Shown here in pieces: positions 36,818 to 49,131 of a stretch of 64,000 bases of DNA. The stretch is from Mycteria americana. Lineage: Eukaryota > Chordata > Aves > Ciconiiformes > Ciconiidae. The position numbers and the translations under genes are program-made. A model generated the notes under the pieces. It was not told where the DNA came from and did no database searches. It worked only from the letters and a program-made list of their open reading frames with translations. The stretch spans positions 110,572,756-110,636,755 of the forward strand of contig NC_134366.1 of NCBI RefSeq assembly GCF_035582795.1, written 5' to 3'. Within the stretch, counting starts at the first letter, position 1. Every line of letters starts with the position of its first letter.

Positions 36818-39149
36818 GGGGGGGATGAAGCCTCCAAGGCAGCGAACGGCTCCTGGCAGCAGAACCGGGGGTCTCCGGGAAATCGTTCCAGGTGGGGAGT
36901 CCTGTGGAGATGGGCCCACGTACTGAGAATTAGATGCGGTGTGTTATCTGTTTGCTGCCATCTGAATTTCATCCATGCCGAGGCGCCTCTGTAAGGGGCA
37001 GGGCTCTGCGCAGATACTAGATGTTTCTTTCAAGCCGACAGAATGAATGCTTACATTTGATATTTTTGCCCATTTTAAAGACCGGCTGCAGATGTCCACT
37101 CTCACATACCAAAATGCATGTATCTGCTTGTCTAACCTTCAGGTGGCTAAATTTTAGCCACAACTGTCCCTAGCTGTTAGTACTTCCTTTCCTTTCCTGA
37201 CTCGTCTCCTTCTGTTCCAGTCATGCGCTTCACAAATATCAAAATGTCCTGTAGGAAGAACAGGTCTGAGATCGTAGCTGCCCACCTGGCTATCTGATTA
37301 CCTCTGTCTCTTGTCATGCAACTGTATTCCTAGAAACAGACTGTCTGACGACAGAGGATCAAGAATGGCATGGAAATGTCATTTTTGCAAGCTACTGCCT
37401 TCCAGGTGCATCCTGTTGAGGAGAAACATGAGCTAGGTGAAATGGGGTACCCCAATACACTTTGCCTTGGTTCATGTAACAGCAGCAAGAAAATTCAAGT
37501 CATTAAGCGCCAGACAATCCAGGCCTCAGTGGCTTAGCCACAGAAGATTTGTCGCTAGGTCAACCAAGAGGGGCAACTTCTAGAAGAAAACACCCCAGTC
37601 CACCCGATCAGTTTATTTTCCCTGGACAAAGAACCCTTAAACCAAGGACTGCCAGTCCCCAAGGAACTGGCACTGTTCTGCCCTACGTCCAGGTTCAGCA
37701 GCCTCTCACACCATCCCCGTGGCACCTTACCCAGTGATGCCGGGTGCCCTCTCAGCGCCAGGGCATATGCAATGGCATGTGACTACGCCAGCGCTGTTCC
37801 CATGCAGACCTTCCCGCCTGTGAGCAACCAACCACTTAAGGAAGCTTTGCACTGTGCGTGTCCCCAGAGCGGTGCAATCCGCAGAGCAAATGGAAATTGC
37901 TCCGATCCAAACACTCTTCCACACCTGGCATTTCATTACGCTGCAGATATGCAGCTCCAGAGGTACGGGCAGCATTTCCCTTCCATCCAGAAGCACTTTG
38001 CACCCTCTGCCTAATGTCTTACAGCGGTGGCAGCTGTCTGGGGATAGAGAGGACATGCCCATTTGTTTAGCTACAATTAACATTCATCTGCTGTAATGAT
38101 TCATCGGGTGATAAAGCAGTGATGAAATGTAACTTTCAGGCTCATCAGAATACATCACCTTCTATGCGGCAAGTCAGAAATCCCTGCCACAGGAGGATCC
38201 GCGAGTGGTGGCGTTCTCCATCCCCAGAGGCTCATTCCTCCCCTTCCCAAATGCAAAAGCCTGGAAATGCCATTGCTGTGCTGACAGAAGGATTCATGCA
38301 GCATCTCTGTTTTCACTGCAGCTGAATTCGCTCCTGCTGTAGGTTCAGCCTGTGTGGAATATTATGAACATCTCCACATGTACATTACACCCCAACTCAT
38401 TGGCTGCTATTTGCTCTGGAGACTAAACATTCGATCTGCCAGCAATCACATTATCGTGCCAGCCAAAATGCAAACCTGAACCATATGGGCAGAAGAGGGA
38501 CCCATTGCTTCCACACTGCTGTCTCTATTCTTATCCCTCCAGTTCCCCGATGTTGAAACAGACCATCTATTTCCACATGATATTATGAAGCGGAGTAAGA
38601 AAGGAGCTATTTGACAAAATTACTCTGTTTATTAAAAAATAAAAAGTCTCTATGATAAATGTTTATACACTGTTTACCCATCAAACATAAGGTTTCATGC
38701 ACAGACACAAAAAAATGCAATAAAATAAATACAAAACATTTAGAAATCTGTGCCGCAGATTTTGCCAAAAATGGAGCAACAGAAGCTCACCCCGCCTGAG
38801 GGAATGACTGACTGGCTGAGGATACATCCCATCGGAACAAGCTGAGTTTAGGGCAAGCAACAGGGCAGACAAAGGGAAAGGTAAAGTATCTGTTAGAGAG
38901 GAGAAAACACAGTTTCATTAGGCTGGAGTTCGTATCACTTAAAATTAAATTCGCAGCTGGACTTTCAAAGTCAGCCTCTGCAGCTCTTGGGGCACTGTTG
39001 CACACGCGCAGAAGGGTAACACAGAGCCCGGCCCCGGCTTCTGTCGTGTCCCGTTTATTTTCGTAAGTAGTGTCCATAGGTAGCTGGAGGAAGTACCGTG
39101 CCACCGCATGCTGTGCCACGCTGTGCTGCAGCACAGGGCATGCCGGCTG

Positions 39150-40860
39150 CTGGGGAGCTACTGGGGGAAATGGGCACCTGCTGCTGAATGGGACGGGGCC
39201 CTGGTAACAAAGGACACGGAAAAGGCCAAGGTACTCAATGTCTTCTTCACCTTCGTCTTTACTGGGAAGGTCTGGAGCAAGGAAGACTTACCCTCGGTGC
39301 AGGTTAGGGAACATTTAAACAAACTGGACAGACAAGTCCATGGACCCTGATGGGATGCACCCAAGTGTTGGCTGATGTCATTGCGAGGCCACTCCTGATT
39401 ATCTCTGAAAGGTCATGGTGATCGGGGGAGGCTCCTGGGCACTGGAAGAACACAAATGTCACTGCTATCTTCAAGAAGGGCAAGAAGGAGCCAGGCAGCT
39501 ACAGGCAGGGCAGCCTCACCTCCGTCCCTGGGAAGGTGGTGGAGCAGCTAATCCTGGAAACCAGTTCCAGATATTTGAAAGATAGAAAGGTGATCAGGAG
39601 CAGTCCGCACAGATTTATCGAAGGGAAATTATGTCTGACCAACCTGATAGACTTCCATGGTGAGGTGACGGGCTTGGTGGGTGAAGGGAGAGCAATGGAT
39701 GTGGTTTGTCTCTACTAAGGCTTTTGACACCGTCTCTTGTTAACATCCTCACAGACAATCTGGTGAAGTATGGGCTAAATATATGAGACAGTGAGGTGAA
39801 CTGAAAACTGGCTGAAGTGCTGGGCTCGAAAGGGTTGTGATCAGCAGCTCGAAGTTTGTCTTGAAGCCAGTCACTAGTCACTAGCCAGCCCCAGGGCTGA
39901 TACTGGGACCAACACTGTTTAACCTCTTCATTAAAGACCTGGATGATGGGACAGGGTGTACCCTCAGCAAATTCGCAGATGACACATAACTAGCAGAACT
40001 GGTGGACAGCCCGAATGGTTGTGCTGCCGTTCAGAGGGACCTCAACAAGCTGGAGAAATGGGCCAACAGGAACGCCATGAAGTTCAACAAAGGGAAAAGC
40101 AAAGTCCTGCACTCAGGGAGGAACAACCCCATGCACTAGTACACCCTGGGGACTGACCATCTAGAAAGCAGCTTGGCAGAAAAGGGCCAGGGGGGCCCTG
40201 GTGAACAAGTTGACTATGAGCCAGCAATGCACTCTTGCAGCAAAGAAGGCCAACAGCATCCTGGGGTGCATCAGGAAGAGCTTTGCCAGCAGGTATAAAG
40301 GGGATGATCCTTCCCCTCTACTGAGCACCAGTGAGAAGACATCATCTGGAGTGCTGTGTTCAGTCCTGGGCTCCCCAGTGCAAGAGAGACATGGACATAC
40401 AGGAGTGAGTGCAGTAAAGGGTCACTAAGGTGATTAAGGGCTCAAAGCATCTGGCATGTGAGCAGAGGCTGAGAGAGCTGGGACTGTTCAGCCTGGAGAA
40501 GAGGAGGCTCAGGGGGGATCTTATCAATGTGTAGAAATACCCAATGCAGGGATTAAAGTAGACAGAGCCAGGCTCTTCTCAGTGGTGCCCAGTAATGGGA
40601 CAAGAGGTGATGGGACAAACTGAAATACAGGAAATTCCACCTAAACACAAGAAAAAACCTTTTTTTCTGTGAAGGTGATCAAACACTGGCACAGGTTGCC
40701 AAGAGAGGTTGTGGAGTCTGCATCCTTGGAGATATTCAAAACCCAAGTGGACATGACCCTGAGTAGCCTCCTGTAGCTGACCCTGCTTGAGCAGGGCGTT
40801 GGAGCAGATGATCTCCAGAAGTGCCTTTCCAGCCTGAGCTGTTCTGTGATCGTGTAACTT
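39150..40860 (+). mobile_element. CR1 LINE, 5'-truncated, inactivated
   Basis: This is a non-LTR retrotransposon of the chicken-repeat-1 family in plus orientation. Translated pieces show the reverse-transcriptase region: an N-terminal part ending in LVTKDTEKAKVLNVFFT (about 39190-39255), the AFDTVS block near 39720 and the catalytic FADDT motif at about 39972-39986. The downstream part (about 40450-40860) is the typical CR1 3' region ending near GTTCTGTGATCGTG. It lacks ORF1 and the endonuclease end. A stop codon follows FADDT directly, a frameshift precedes AFDTVS and further stops occur, so it is dead. CR1 dominance is the main evidence for a bird or other archosaur. Borders are approximate to about 30 bases. 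Confidence 0.93.
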
Positions 40861-42138
40861 GCATATCACTCCAGCTTTTCAAGAGCACAGAAAATATGAT
40901 TCTACATCAGATACAAGATTGATCCAGGCCAGCACCTGGTGGTGGCTTTTGGCAGATCCTCTGAAAGCTAAATATTCATCATGCATGCAGAACTGAGGAC
41001 TTTGGTGTTAATACCCAGAGTTTCAGGTCTTCCCAAATCTTCGGGGGAAGCTGGGCCTTAAAACCCTTTAAGGATCTGGGCCTTGGAATGTGATCAACAC
41101 TTCACAAAAGTTTGAGACTGTACATTGACTTCCTTGGGCTTTGGATCAGGCAGTCTCTTAATGATTGTTTCCTCCGGAAGAAAAAATGCTGGAGGAGAAC
41201 TGCAATCTTTCTGTGTAAAGTAGGTAAAAATTAATGCCAATCAGGTAATACAGATGTGTGCACCCACACAGAGACAAGTTCTTTCTCTGAACATAGAGCT
41301 TAAATTACTTGTAGCGGTATTTGAAAAACAAGTGAGACATATCTCAGACTCAGGAGATATGCTTGAAACCAGGCAAAATTGATTTTTTTTTCATATTCAC
41401 TGCCAGATATTGCACAGTTACATGGCTATATGCAGATAGAAGACAACGTGCATCTTATCATGCCAGTGATAGATTCCACACTGGCTTTAAAGGAATAAAT
41501 CATTAATTTAAATCATGGATTTTCTGTTTACAACACAAGCCTTTAAAAATATTTCACTCCCAGCTCACCCGAAAGAAAAAAAGGCCTTTTAATATATGGG
41601 CCAGTCTGATAAATGCTTCTATGCACATGTAGGCATGATTTTAGTCTGTTTAATTTTGTTTGCTTGTTTTTTATTTAAATCAGTAGTAGTTTTGTCAATG
41701 GTGCATTGTAGACAAATGCAGAAGATTTTAAGAGAAATTAAAAGACAAACAACATTTCTCCCTCTTTTCTCTACATGTAATGACATATTTTGAAGCTCTG
41801 GTGAGCAGGAAATGGGATTCCAGCTGGTGCCAGCTGCCACCGAGGTTCTGTACAGCAATGCTGTTCAGCACCTGCAGAGCCTTGATCCTGATACAGGAGA
41901 CCCCAAAATGATAATTATTATAATAACAATAATTAATTGTCCCCTTATTGTGGGTCCCAAATTCTGCCAACATTATTTACAGGGTCTATTGCTCCCTGAC
42001 TAGAAAAAGGAACCTTCTGAGGTTGGGATATCCCAAAATGTCCATGTCCTGACACAGTGGAACCTTGACCTAAACCCAGACCTTTAAAACAGTGTAAGTA
42101 ATAATGACAATAATGTAGCAATGAAGACCAAGACGGAT

Positions 42139-42165
42139 GTTGTCCCAGAGGTATCCTGGGACAAC
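42139..42165. repeat. Perfect 10-bp hairpin
   Basis: GTTGTCCCAG at 42139-42148 and its exact reverse complement CTGGGACAAC at 42156-42165 are separated by 7 bases. No T-run follows, so this is not a terminator. It could be an old transposon palindrome or chance. Confidence 0.85.
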
Positions 42166-42820
42166 GTTATTAAGCCCTAGAACAAATCCAGAGCTGAGGA
42201 GCTTCAAAGATGAACTGTGGGTCTGGATTGACAAAATGGTGAGCATTTGCAGAGCAATTTTTTAGAAGGAGCCAAACAGGTCCATGTGGCTTTGAATTCA
42301 AATCAGACTAAAAACCTGAGGGACAGGTTCAGAGAAAGATTTGATCAGATATTCTTCCTCATGAAAAAAATAAGAGGAGCTCAAATCTGAGGTCCATGGC
42401 TTGGACCTTTTTATTATTTTAATTAAAACTAATCTGTTTGCATCCTCCTACATGCTTATTTCATTGCCAGGATCTGACTGGGAACATTAGACTAAGTGAA
42501 TCAGACTGCTTGGTGATTATCCAGCTGGAATATTGTATTTCTCTCTTGTTGCCATCTCTGTAGTTTAGTGATCTTGAGATGAGGCATGTGGTCTCTCTTA
42601 GGGTCCCATAGAAAGGACATTTTTAGAATGAGGCAGTTGGAGGTAGGGGCAAGGAAGTAGAAGATGAAACTCATGAAATATTCTTCCTCTTCAGATGTGG
42701 TCCAAAAGAGTGGATAAACTGAGTAATCACCGTTCTAGCTAAACAATTTTCTAGCATTTGATTGATGTTTAGATTCACAGAGCTGGGAAAGACAAGTAAA
42801 CAAGTCTATTCCCTGACTCA

Positions 42821-42848
42821 TGATATGATGCCTCTGAGCATCATATCA
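42821..42848. repeat. Perfect 11-bp hairpin
   Basis: TGATATGATGC at 42821-42831 and its exact reverse complement at 42838-42848 are separated by a 6-base loop. Its function is unknown; it may be a decayed palindromic element or a coincidence. Confidence 0.85.
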
Positions 42849-45800
42849 AATGCTAATGATTAAGTTAATTTAGTAAATATAATCAAGAAGTCCACCTTTG
42901 TCTATTACTAGCAATTCTATTATTCATTAGCCCTTTACCTCTCGCAGTTATGACACATTGCCCTCAGTTGTGTTTTTTTTTAAAAATATTAACTAGAACC
43001 AGGGTTAAGAAGAGCCAAAGGAAGGGACCACCCATCATAAAAGGCCTTGAAGATTTCCCCCGATGAATTCTAGCAACTAAGCAAACTTCTGATAGTTTCC
43101 AAGTTAGACAATCATTTGTGAGAAATGAGAAAACACCTGGTGAACAAAGTTAACTGGCTGAGTGACTGTTCAGAAGGAAAAACAAAACTACAAAAATTTG
43201 CCTTACCCCAGATTTTGCCTCTGTTTCAATTCAGTTGTCCAAAGGAAAGGAGAGCAGCACTTATTTCCAGGTCGGATAAACAGCACTCGGAGAACTCTCT
43301 GCTGTGATTGAGATATTCCCACATTGCTTTCCACTATATACTTAAACACTGTTGAAGCAAATATTCCAGACAATTGCATCATTCCTTAGACTGTTCCAAA
43401 AAAAAAAAAAAAAAAAAAGGCAAGAGCAAAAGCTATGTGAACACAGTCAAAATAAATTAGCTTACTATTTGATTATTCAATTAATATCCAATGGCTTTAA
43501 TTAATTAGCATTCTTTTGGGGGAAGGAGGAATAGCCTTCCTGATTAAAAGCCTTTATCTTGCACGGAGAACACATAGGCATGCTGTTGCTCAGAATCCTC
43601 CTGAATTTGGGGCCTAAGAAAATTCCTTCATTGCCTTGTAGCCCTTTGAATGAGGTTGGAAATATCCACTCAGCGGCATTTGTGGCAACAGAGAGACGAC
43701 TGCACGGGGTCTCAAACTGCTGGAGAATGCAGACCACATCCGTCTGAGGGATCGTTTAGGTGGAAATAGCTAGATAAAAAGAATGTCGCTGGCCATTTAT
43801 ATATGTGGGAGATGACTTTACACAGAGTTTGCATCAACTTTATTGTTTGGATTTTTTCCTTTATCTATAGGCAGATTCAAATGGAAGTATTGCCTGGCTT
43901 GAAACAGGAGACTCAGTAAACACATCCCTCAACATTTTCATTCTTAATGTATCAGTAGCTTTTCAGTTCATTACAGTGTTATTAGTCAGTCTTCATAAAA
44001 GAGCTATGCATCTTTATTAAAAATGGAAGTTCACATCATTTTATGTTCCCATAAAAATGGGTGGTGGTAGCTTTGATTAATTTCTTCACGTACAGTGAAC
44101 TTTACAGCAAATTGGACAGTGTAATTCAATTCCTATTTCTGTGGATTTTTTTTTTGTTGGTAGAAAATTGATATAATTCATATGTAATCGTATTGCCTTT
44201 GCAAGAGATATTTAAGAAATAATATCCTGAGGTAATGATTGCATGGCTTAATAATTAATACCATACTTTCAGGCACGACAGTGTGCACTCCTTTTATCAA
44301 GCTTGGCTTCTATCAAAAAAATATTTCCCCTATCCACAGTTTGTTACTTGCTGTAAAGTGTATCCGAATTTTATACATACATGCACGTCAGAGTGCCTGA
44401 TATTAGCATGCTTCTCTTCAGAGTAAGTTCTAATTTTGGAAAGGGTGAATGGCTAAAGGATAAAAAGGAGGCCAGCTCAGTAGCAGAGCAGAGTTATACG
44501 CATGGATTTCAAGCAAGCTGGGAGGGCAATTTTGAAACTGTGTTGGTTGGAAATGGTGATTTGCTGGGTTAGGATAACTACTGAATCCCTAAGGAAGCTT
44601 AGCTAGCCACAAATGGACCACAGTAGGAAATCCAAGGGGACAGTCCAGCACCACTGGGAGATCCAGAAGCTCCAGTGCTCCCTTCGGCTATATGAGAGGT
44701 CTGGTTAGGACTTTTTAATAATCAGATTATCCCAGTCTTCTGGGTAATCTTTAGAGATGTTGGGAACTGACTGTTCCTGTATTTACAGTTCTGCCTTGAG
44801 GGATGGAAGAAAACTCTCCATCCAATCAAAGACAATGCAATATATCATTATTTCTCTGTTCTTTTATGTTAAGCCTCTGTTGGTATTGAAAATTGCTTTC
44901 CTCTACTTCCTCTCTTATCTTTCTGCGATCACTTCATAAGGCCAACCCACTGAAATGAGGGAAGCTTTACACTGTAGCAGCCACACACAGAACATGTATT
45001 CACAGACGATGTTCATAAGTGATGTTTTGCCATCATGCCATCTTTTCTTACTGCTGAGGCAAACCCCTCCAACCAAGCATCCCTTGAAAAACTGTGGACT
45101 ATATCTACTATCTTTACTGAAGATGAAGGCTTTTCCAGCATAATTTAATAATTATCTGATGATGTTAACCACCATACTGGGACCCTTTTTGCACATAGAC
45201 CACAGAAAATCCAGTGAACATATTTACCGAAGTTCAAATCATAGAAAGAAGTACCTATACAGAGTACCGGCAGACATACTTCTACATAAAATGAGTTGAT
45301 GTGACAACCTCTGGCTGCATAGACTATGTTTTAATACAATAGATACGATTTGTATGTGGAGGTCAATCTCAGGAGATCTTATCAGGACATTTCGCTTACT
45401 TACATTTTCATCAACCAATAAAAGCATTTGGGTGAAGAGACGGTCTCGCAATGTTCTGGATATTGCTGGTGAACCTACAGAAACAAACAAAAACCATAAG
45501 AAACACTGTCTTAACCAGGCCCAAAATGCTCTGTTAGAGGGACAGTCTTAAAAGAGCACCTGTCAATCTCTACTATCAAAACTAAATGGAGAGAAAAAAA
45601 GAATTGCAAGCAGATAAATGCTAAATCATGCTGGTATTTACAGATCAGTATTGACAACTGTAGATGAACCTGAAATTCAATTAGAAAGCAAGACGTTCCT
45701 TGGAGGACAAATGTCTTTGTTTCTGGGTGTGATAGAAGTCGAATACACGGGACTTCTAATTTCTAAGTAGACTTCAGGGGCAGGATCAGGTAGACTGGGT

Positions 45801-46828
45801 CACAGCAGCAGTAGGTGGAAGGGTTATTTCCAGCCTTCATCCCCCGAGGAGTGGCGTGCTGTCTAACCACACTCAGATAAACAAGGTAGAAGAGAATGAG
45901 AATTTTAATGCCTTGGAGTTCCCAACAGGCCAGTCCCATATGAGTATCTTTAATTTCTGTTGGACATTCGTGGAGCCTCTTCTCAGCAGCAATGCTCTGC
46001 ATGCCTGAATAGCACAGAGCTGAATACAGATGGAAAGAGACCTTCCATCAGTCCTTCTGATTCACCTGGGCTTCGGCTCACAGTAATTAAGGAGCTTATT
46101 GAGCTAAGTAGAAAAAATAATGAATAAATGATATGATTCAAAGAGATGCATTTATCATATTCTTAGTAGGTTATCTTATTTACTTATGTCATATTCCACT
46201 TGATTTTGTTTGGCATTTATATACGTTTCTGTGTTTGAATATAAACTAGTAACTGGAAAACTATGAAATTGTGACCATGTTAGACCTAAGAAATAAAGAA
46301 ATATATATGCTCGCCTTCAAAATATCACTCTGGTACATTTTGCTATTACATTCTGTTCTTCTGAGAAAGACTGTAAGTAGCAAAATGCCAGGCAATACCC
46401 AGCATATCATATTTAAAGAAAACACAACCATTTCTCTCGTGCATACGGGAACTTTACAGTTTGTGGAAATCTTCTGTTATTTCAAGATAGAAGCTCCTGC
46501 TTTCTGTTCAAAAGGAATTTTCTTATGCTGGCATATTATTCAAAATATTTATAATAAGGATAATCAAAGTCTTTATTGTCCACGTGAGCTCCTGACAGCT
46601 CACTTGCTCTTTCCAGAGACTTACTGATCCCTTAAAAGCAAAAATCTTCCAGCCTCAGTCCACGGACATCTGGGGTTTGCAAACTATTTCCAAAGACTCT
46701 TTAAAAGGTATGGGAGAAAAGCAAACCAGTTGTCAAGAGACTTAAATTCACTGTATAGGTCCCAAACCTCTACTGGAAAATTTGAAGGAGGTTGAAAACC
46801 ACAATTAGTTCAGGTGTTTAAGTATAAT

Positions 46829-46905
46829 TAAGGGCTCGTTCTTTTCTTGCTTGTATCAGTGTAAGTTAAAAATAGCTCCCTTTAAGCCAGTTGGTGTTGT
46901 CACTC
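46829..46905 (+). repeat. Ancient palindromic DNA-transposon-like fragment
   Basis: GGCTCGTTCTTTTCTTGC, then TATCAGTGTAAGTTAAAAA, then TAGCTCCCTTTAAGCCAG resembles an old amniote repeat with a CTTACACCAGTGTAAAT segment followed by TAACTCCATTGAAGTCA. It is strongly decayed and recognised from memory. Confidence 0.4.
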
Positions 46906-47191
46906 TGAGGTGGAACAGCTTAGTTATACCATCACACCCATACTCATAAATCACAGGTGACGCTTGTCATGCCAGATAAGACAATTAGTTCACCACATCC
47001 TGTATCTGGTGCCCAATACTAACCAATGTTCGTTGCGTTAGAAGAAAATCGCTGTTTGTGCAATGCTATACAGGGGGAGACAAATTCCTTCCAGTTTCCT
47101 GTGGTAATCTTCTTATGCCAGAGGCAGAATATGTGATTAACCTTTGATAAATATTTTTTCCTCACGTGTTTCCTGACTTTTCCACTCATTG

Positions 47192-47300
47192 TGGCCCTGA
47201 ATCAGCAAGGTATTTAAGCACACAACAGCAGTCCACTCTAAATCAGTGCTGCTACTCAGGTGCCTAATGTTATGCATGTGTGAGGTCTTTGTTGAATCAG
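47192..47300. repeat. Ancient palindromic MITE-like element
   Basis: The left end reads GGCCCTGAATCAGCAAGG followed by TATTTAAGCACA. The right end, reverse-complemented, reads CTGATTCAACAAAGACC, so the two ends are imperfect inverted repeats. The length (about 110 bp) and motifs fit a small non-autonomous DNA transposon with CTGATTCAGCAAAG termini that is widespread in amniotes. It is old, with many substitutions. Confidence 0.5.
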
Positions 47301-48716
47301 TTTCTGAGTTGCTTTTAAATCCAGGTATAAAGATGTTAGTGGAAGTCCTCCATACAGCAGCTCGATGCCACATTTGCACCATAAAAATATGATACAATGG
47401 AAGAATATGCTAACTTTGTTCTTGACGTGTGTTATTTTGTAATGAACCAAGATCAGACAAAACATAGGTTGCACTGACCATTTTACACGTGGGTGGTGCA
47501 TCTCAACAAATTAATCAATTTGAGTTCCCTGAGATCATTGCACTGATATCGGTGCTGGTAAAAGGCTACGTACTTAAAGGAACAAAATTACTGTACTGTA
47601 ACGGAGCAGAGCACTGATCCTGAATTTGGCATGCAATAATAACCAAATCAACACGCAAAAATACAGTAATGCCCAGTTACACCAGATCAGGAGGAATTAA
47701 GTTCAGAGGACTGTTTAGGCAGCATAGTGTCTCCCTTGTGAGAACTATGTAAGGGAGAGCTCTTTAATACACAACACACTGAGCAAGTTGCCTAATAAGA
47801 CAAAAGGCAAATAAATATGATTCATGTTGAAAGAGGTACTGAGCAGAGACAGATGAACTGGGAAAACCAGGTAGGACGTTAGAAGACATCTGTAACTCGT
47901 ACACAGTGGACTGCTTCCGTTCGCTAGGAGAAAAAAATGAGCATCTGTGGGAACTTCTTTGTTATTAGTACTGTTTCAGAAGCCGTTTTCAGAGTCCAGC
48001 TGTAAATTGGATATAAGCACTTGCCAAATGCGAGGGGAGTGGTTTCCACTTTGGTCTTTGTGTTTATTGTTTCTGCACTGGCAACAGAATTGAATTCATA
48101 GCAGCAGCAAAACAAAGACAGCTCTGAGTTATACTGTAATTCACAGCTGGAGATTTATGAATATTATTTTCCTGTAAAATCCAGCATTTTTCGCTTTACT
48201 ACTTGTAACCTGTAAGTGGCATAAAACTGTGTACCTAGCAGGATTTCCTATTGCAGTGAGTGCCAAACACCAGTGTAAGAACTGCACTACGTGCACATGT
48301 GGTTATACAGTATGCATAAATTGTGCCTTTATGTTTAACTTGTCTAATCAGCTCACCATATCAAAACTTAATAAGTAGCTGCTTCTCATTTAAAGGTCTA
48401 GTAAAACTGCAATTACTATGGCCGTAAGATGCCTTGTTTCGAAAAGAGCATTAAATAGTTTTATAGATATGGTTAGAAGCACTTGTGTAGTTGTTTTTAT
48501 GAAAGTGAATGAGTTCATTAATAACGGCAGTCAGAGACAGAAATATAAGTTCAGAGTTGGTGAAGTATCCTGCCTTTGCATCCCTTCCTTACAGGTCATC
48601 CTTAAAGTCTAAGCCACCTCTTCCTCCACGCCGAAAAGTGGGCATGGCTAGACCCCGATAACGCACCCGGAGGGGATGTTTTGTAAGCCACCCTTCCTCT
48701 CAGGGGTAGAACCGAA

Positions 48717-48813
48717 GGGCCTGATTATCATTTCTACCTGGTTTTCCACCAGGAAAAAATGAATTGTCGTCAGTGCAGTTACTCTGAATTTAATTCAAAA
48801 CCGTGACCTGAAG
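48717..48813. repeat. Ancient palindromic DNA-transposon-like fragment
   Basis: GGGCCTGATTATCATTTC, then CTGGTTTTCCACCAGG, then GTCAGTGCAGTTACTCTG follow in order the landmarks of an old amniote palindromic repeat (GGGCCTGATTCTCATTT, TTTACACCAG, CAATGGAGTTACTC). The right terminal repeat is poorly preserved. Confidence 0.5.
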
Positions 48814-49082
48814 CCTCTTTCGCACAGTGAGACTATATTAAAAAAAAAAAAAAAAAAAAGTCTTATTATACTCATGAACTAATGAGCTATGTGTCACCCC
48901 ATGTGTGCCGGGGGACTGGCATTGCTCTTCAGCCCTGGTAACTGCGAGCAAGACACCTGATTCGGAGACGAACTAAGCGGAGGACATGGAGCCAAGGGAC
49001 TTGCAGCTGGCTGCATAGGCATCAGGGATCTTCCCATTGCTTCAGTGGGTTCTGGTCCTGATCCCAGGGAGACCCATCTTTC

Positions 49083-49131
49083 TTTTCTTTCTGTAAAATT
49101 TGGGAAACGGATACCCTGCCTAATTAGGGTT
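49083..49131 (+). repeat. Possible MIR-type SINE 3' part
   Basis: CTGTAAAATTTGGGAAACGG followed by ATACCCTGCC resembles the MIR region that reads TCTGTAAAATGGGGATAATG then ATACCTACC. The upstream CORE is not clearly recognisable, so this is tentative. Confidence 0.35.

Larger units (their letters stand above)
27541..39149. other. Gene-free intergenic DNA with scattered old repeats
   Basis: Apart from the old repeats listed separately, no gene was recognised. Small patches with more CpG than the background occur near 33300-33970, 34190-34420 and 36730-36900, and produce short open frames without recognisable domains. Poly(T), poly(A) and CCTTTT-type tracts are frequent. Confidence 0.55.

Noticed and set aside
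39108-40428. Short open frames (60-88 aa) as host genes
   Set aside because: They are pieces of the broken CR1 reverse-transcriptase frame.
41041-41095. Possible further fossil repeat around GGATCTGGGCCTTGG
   Set aside because: The resemblance to the old CTGATC-type repeat is too short to support.
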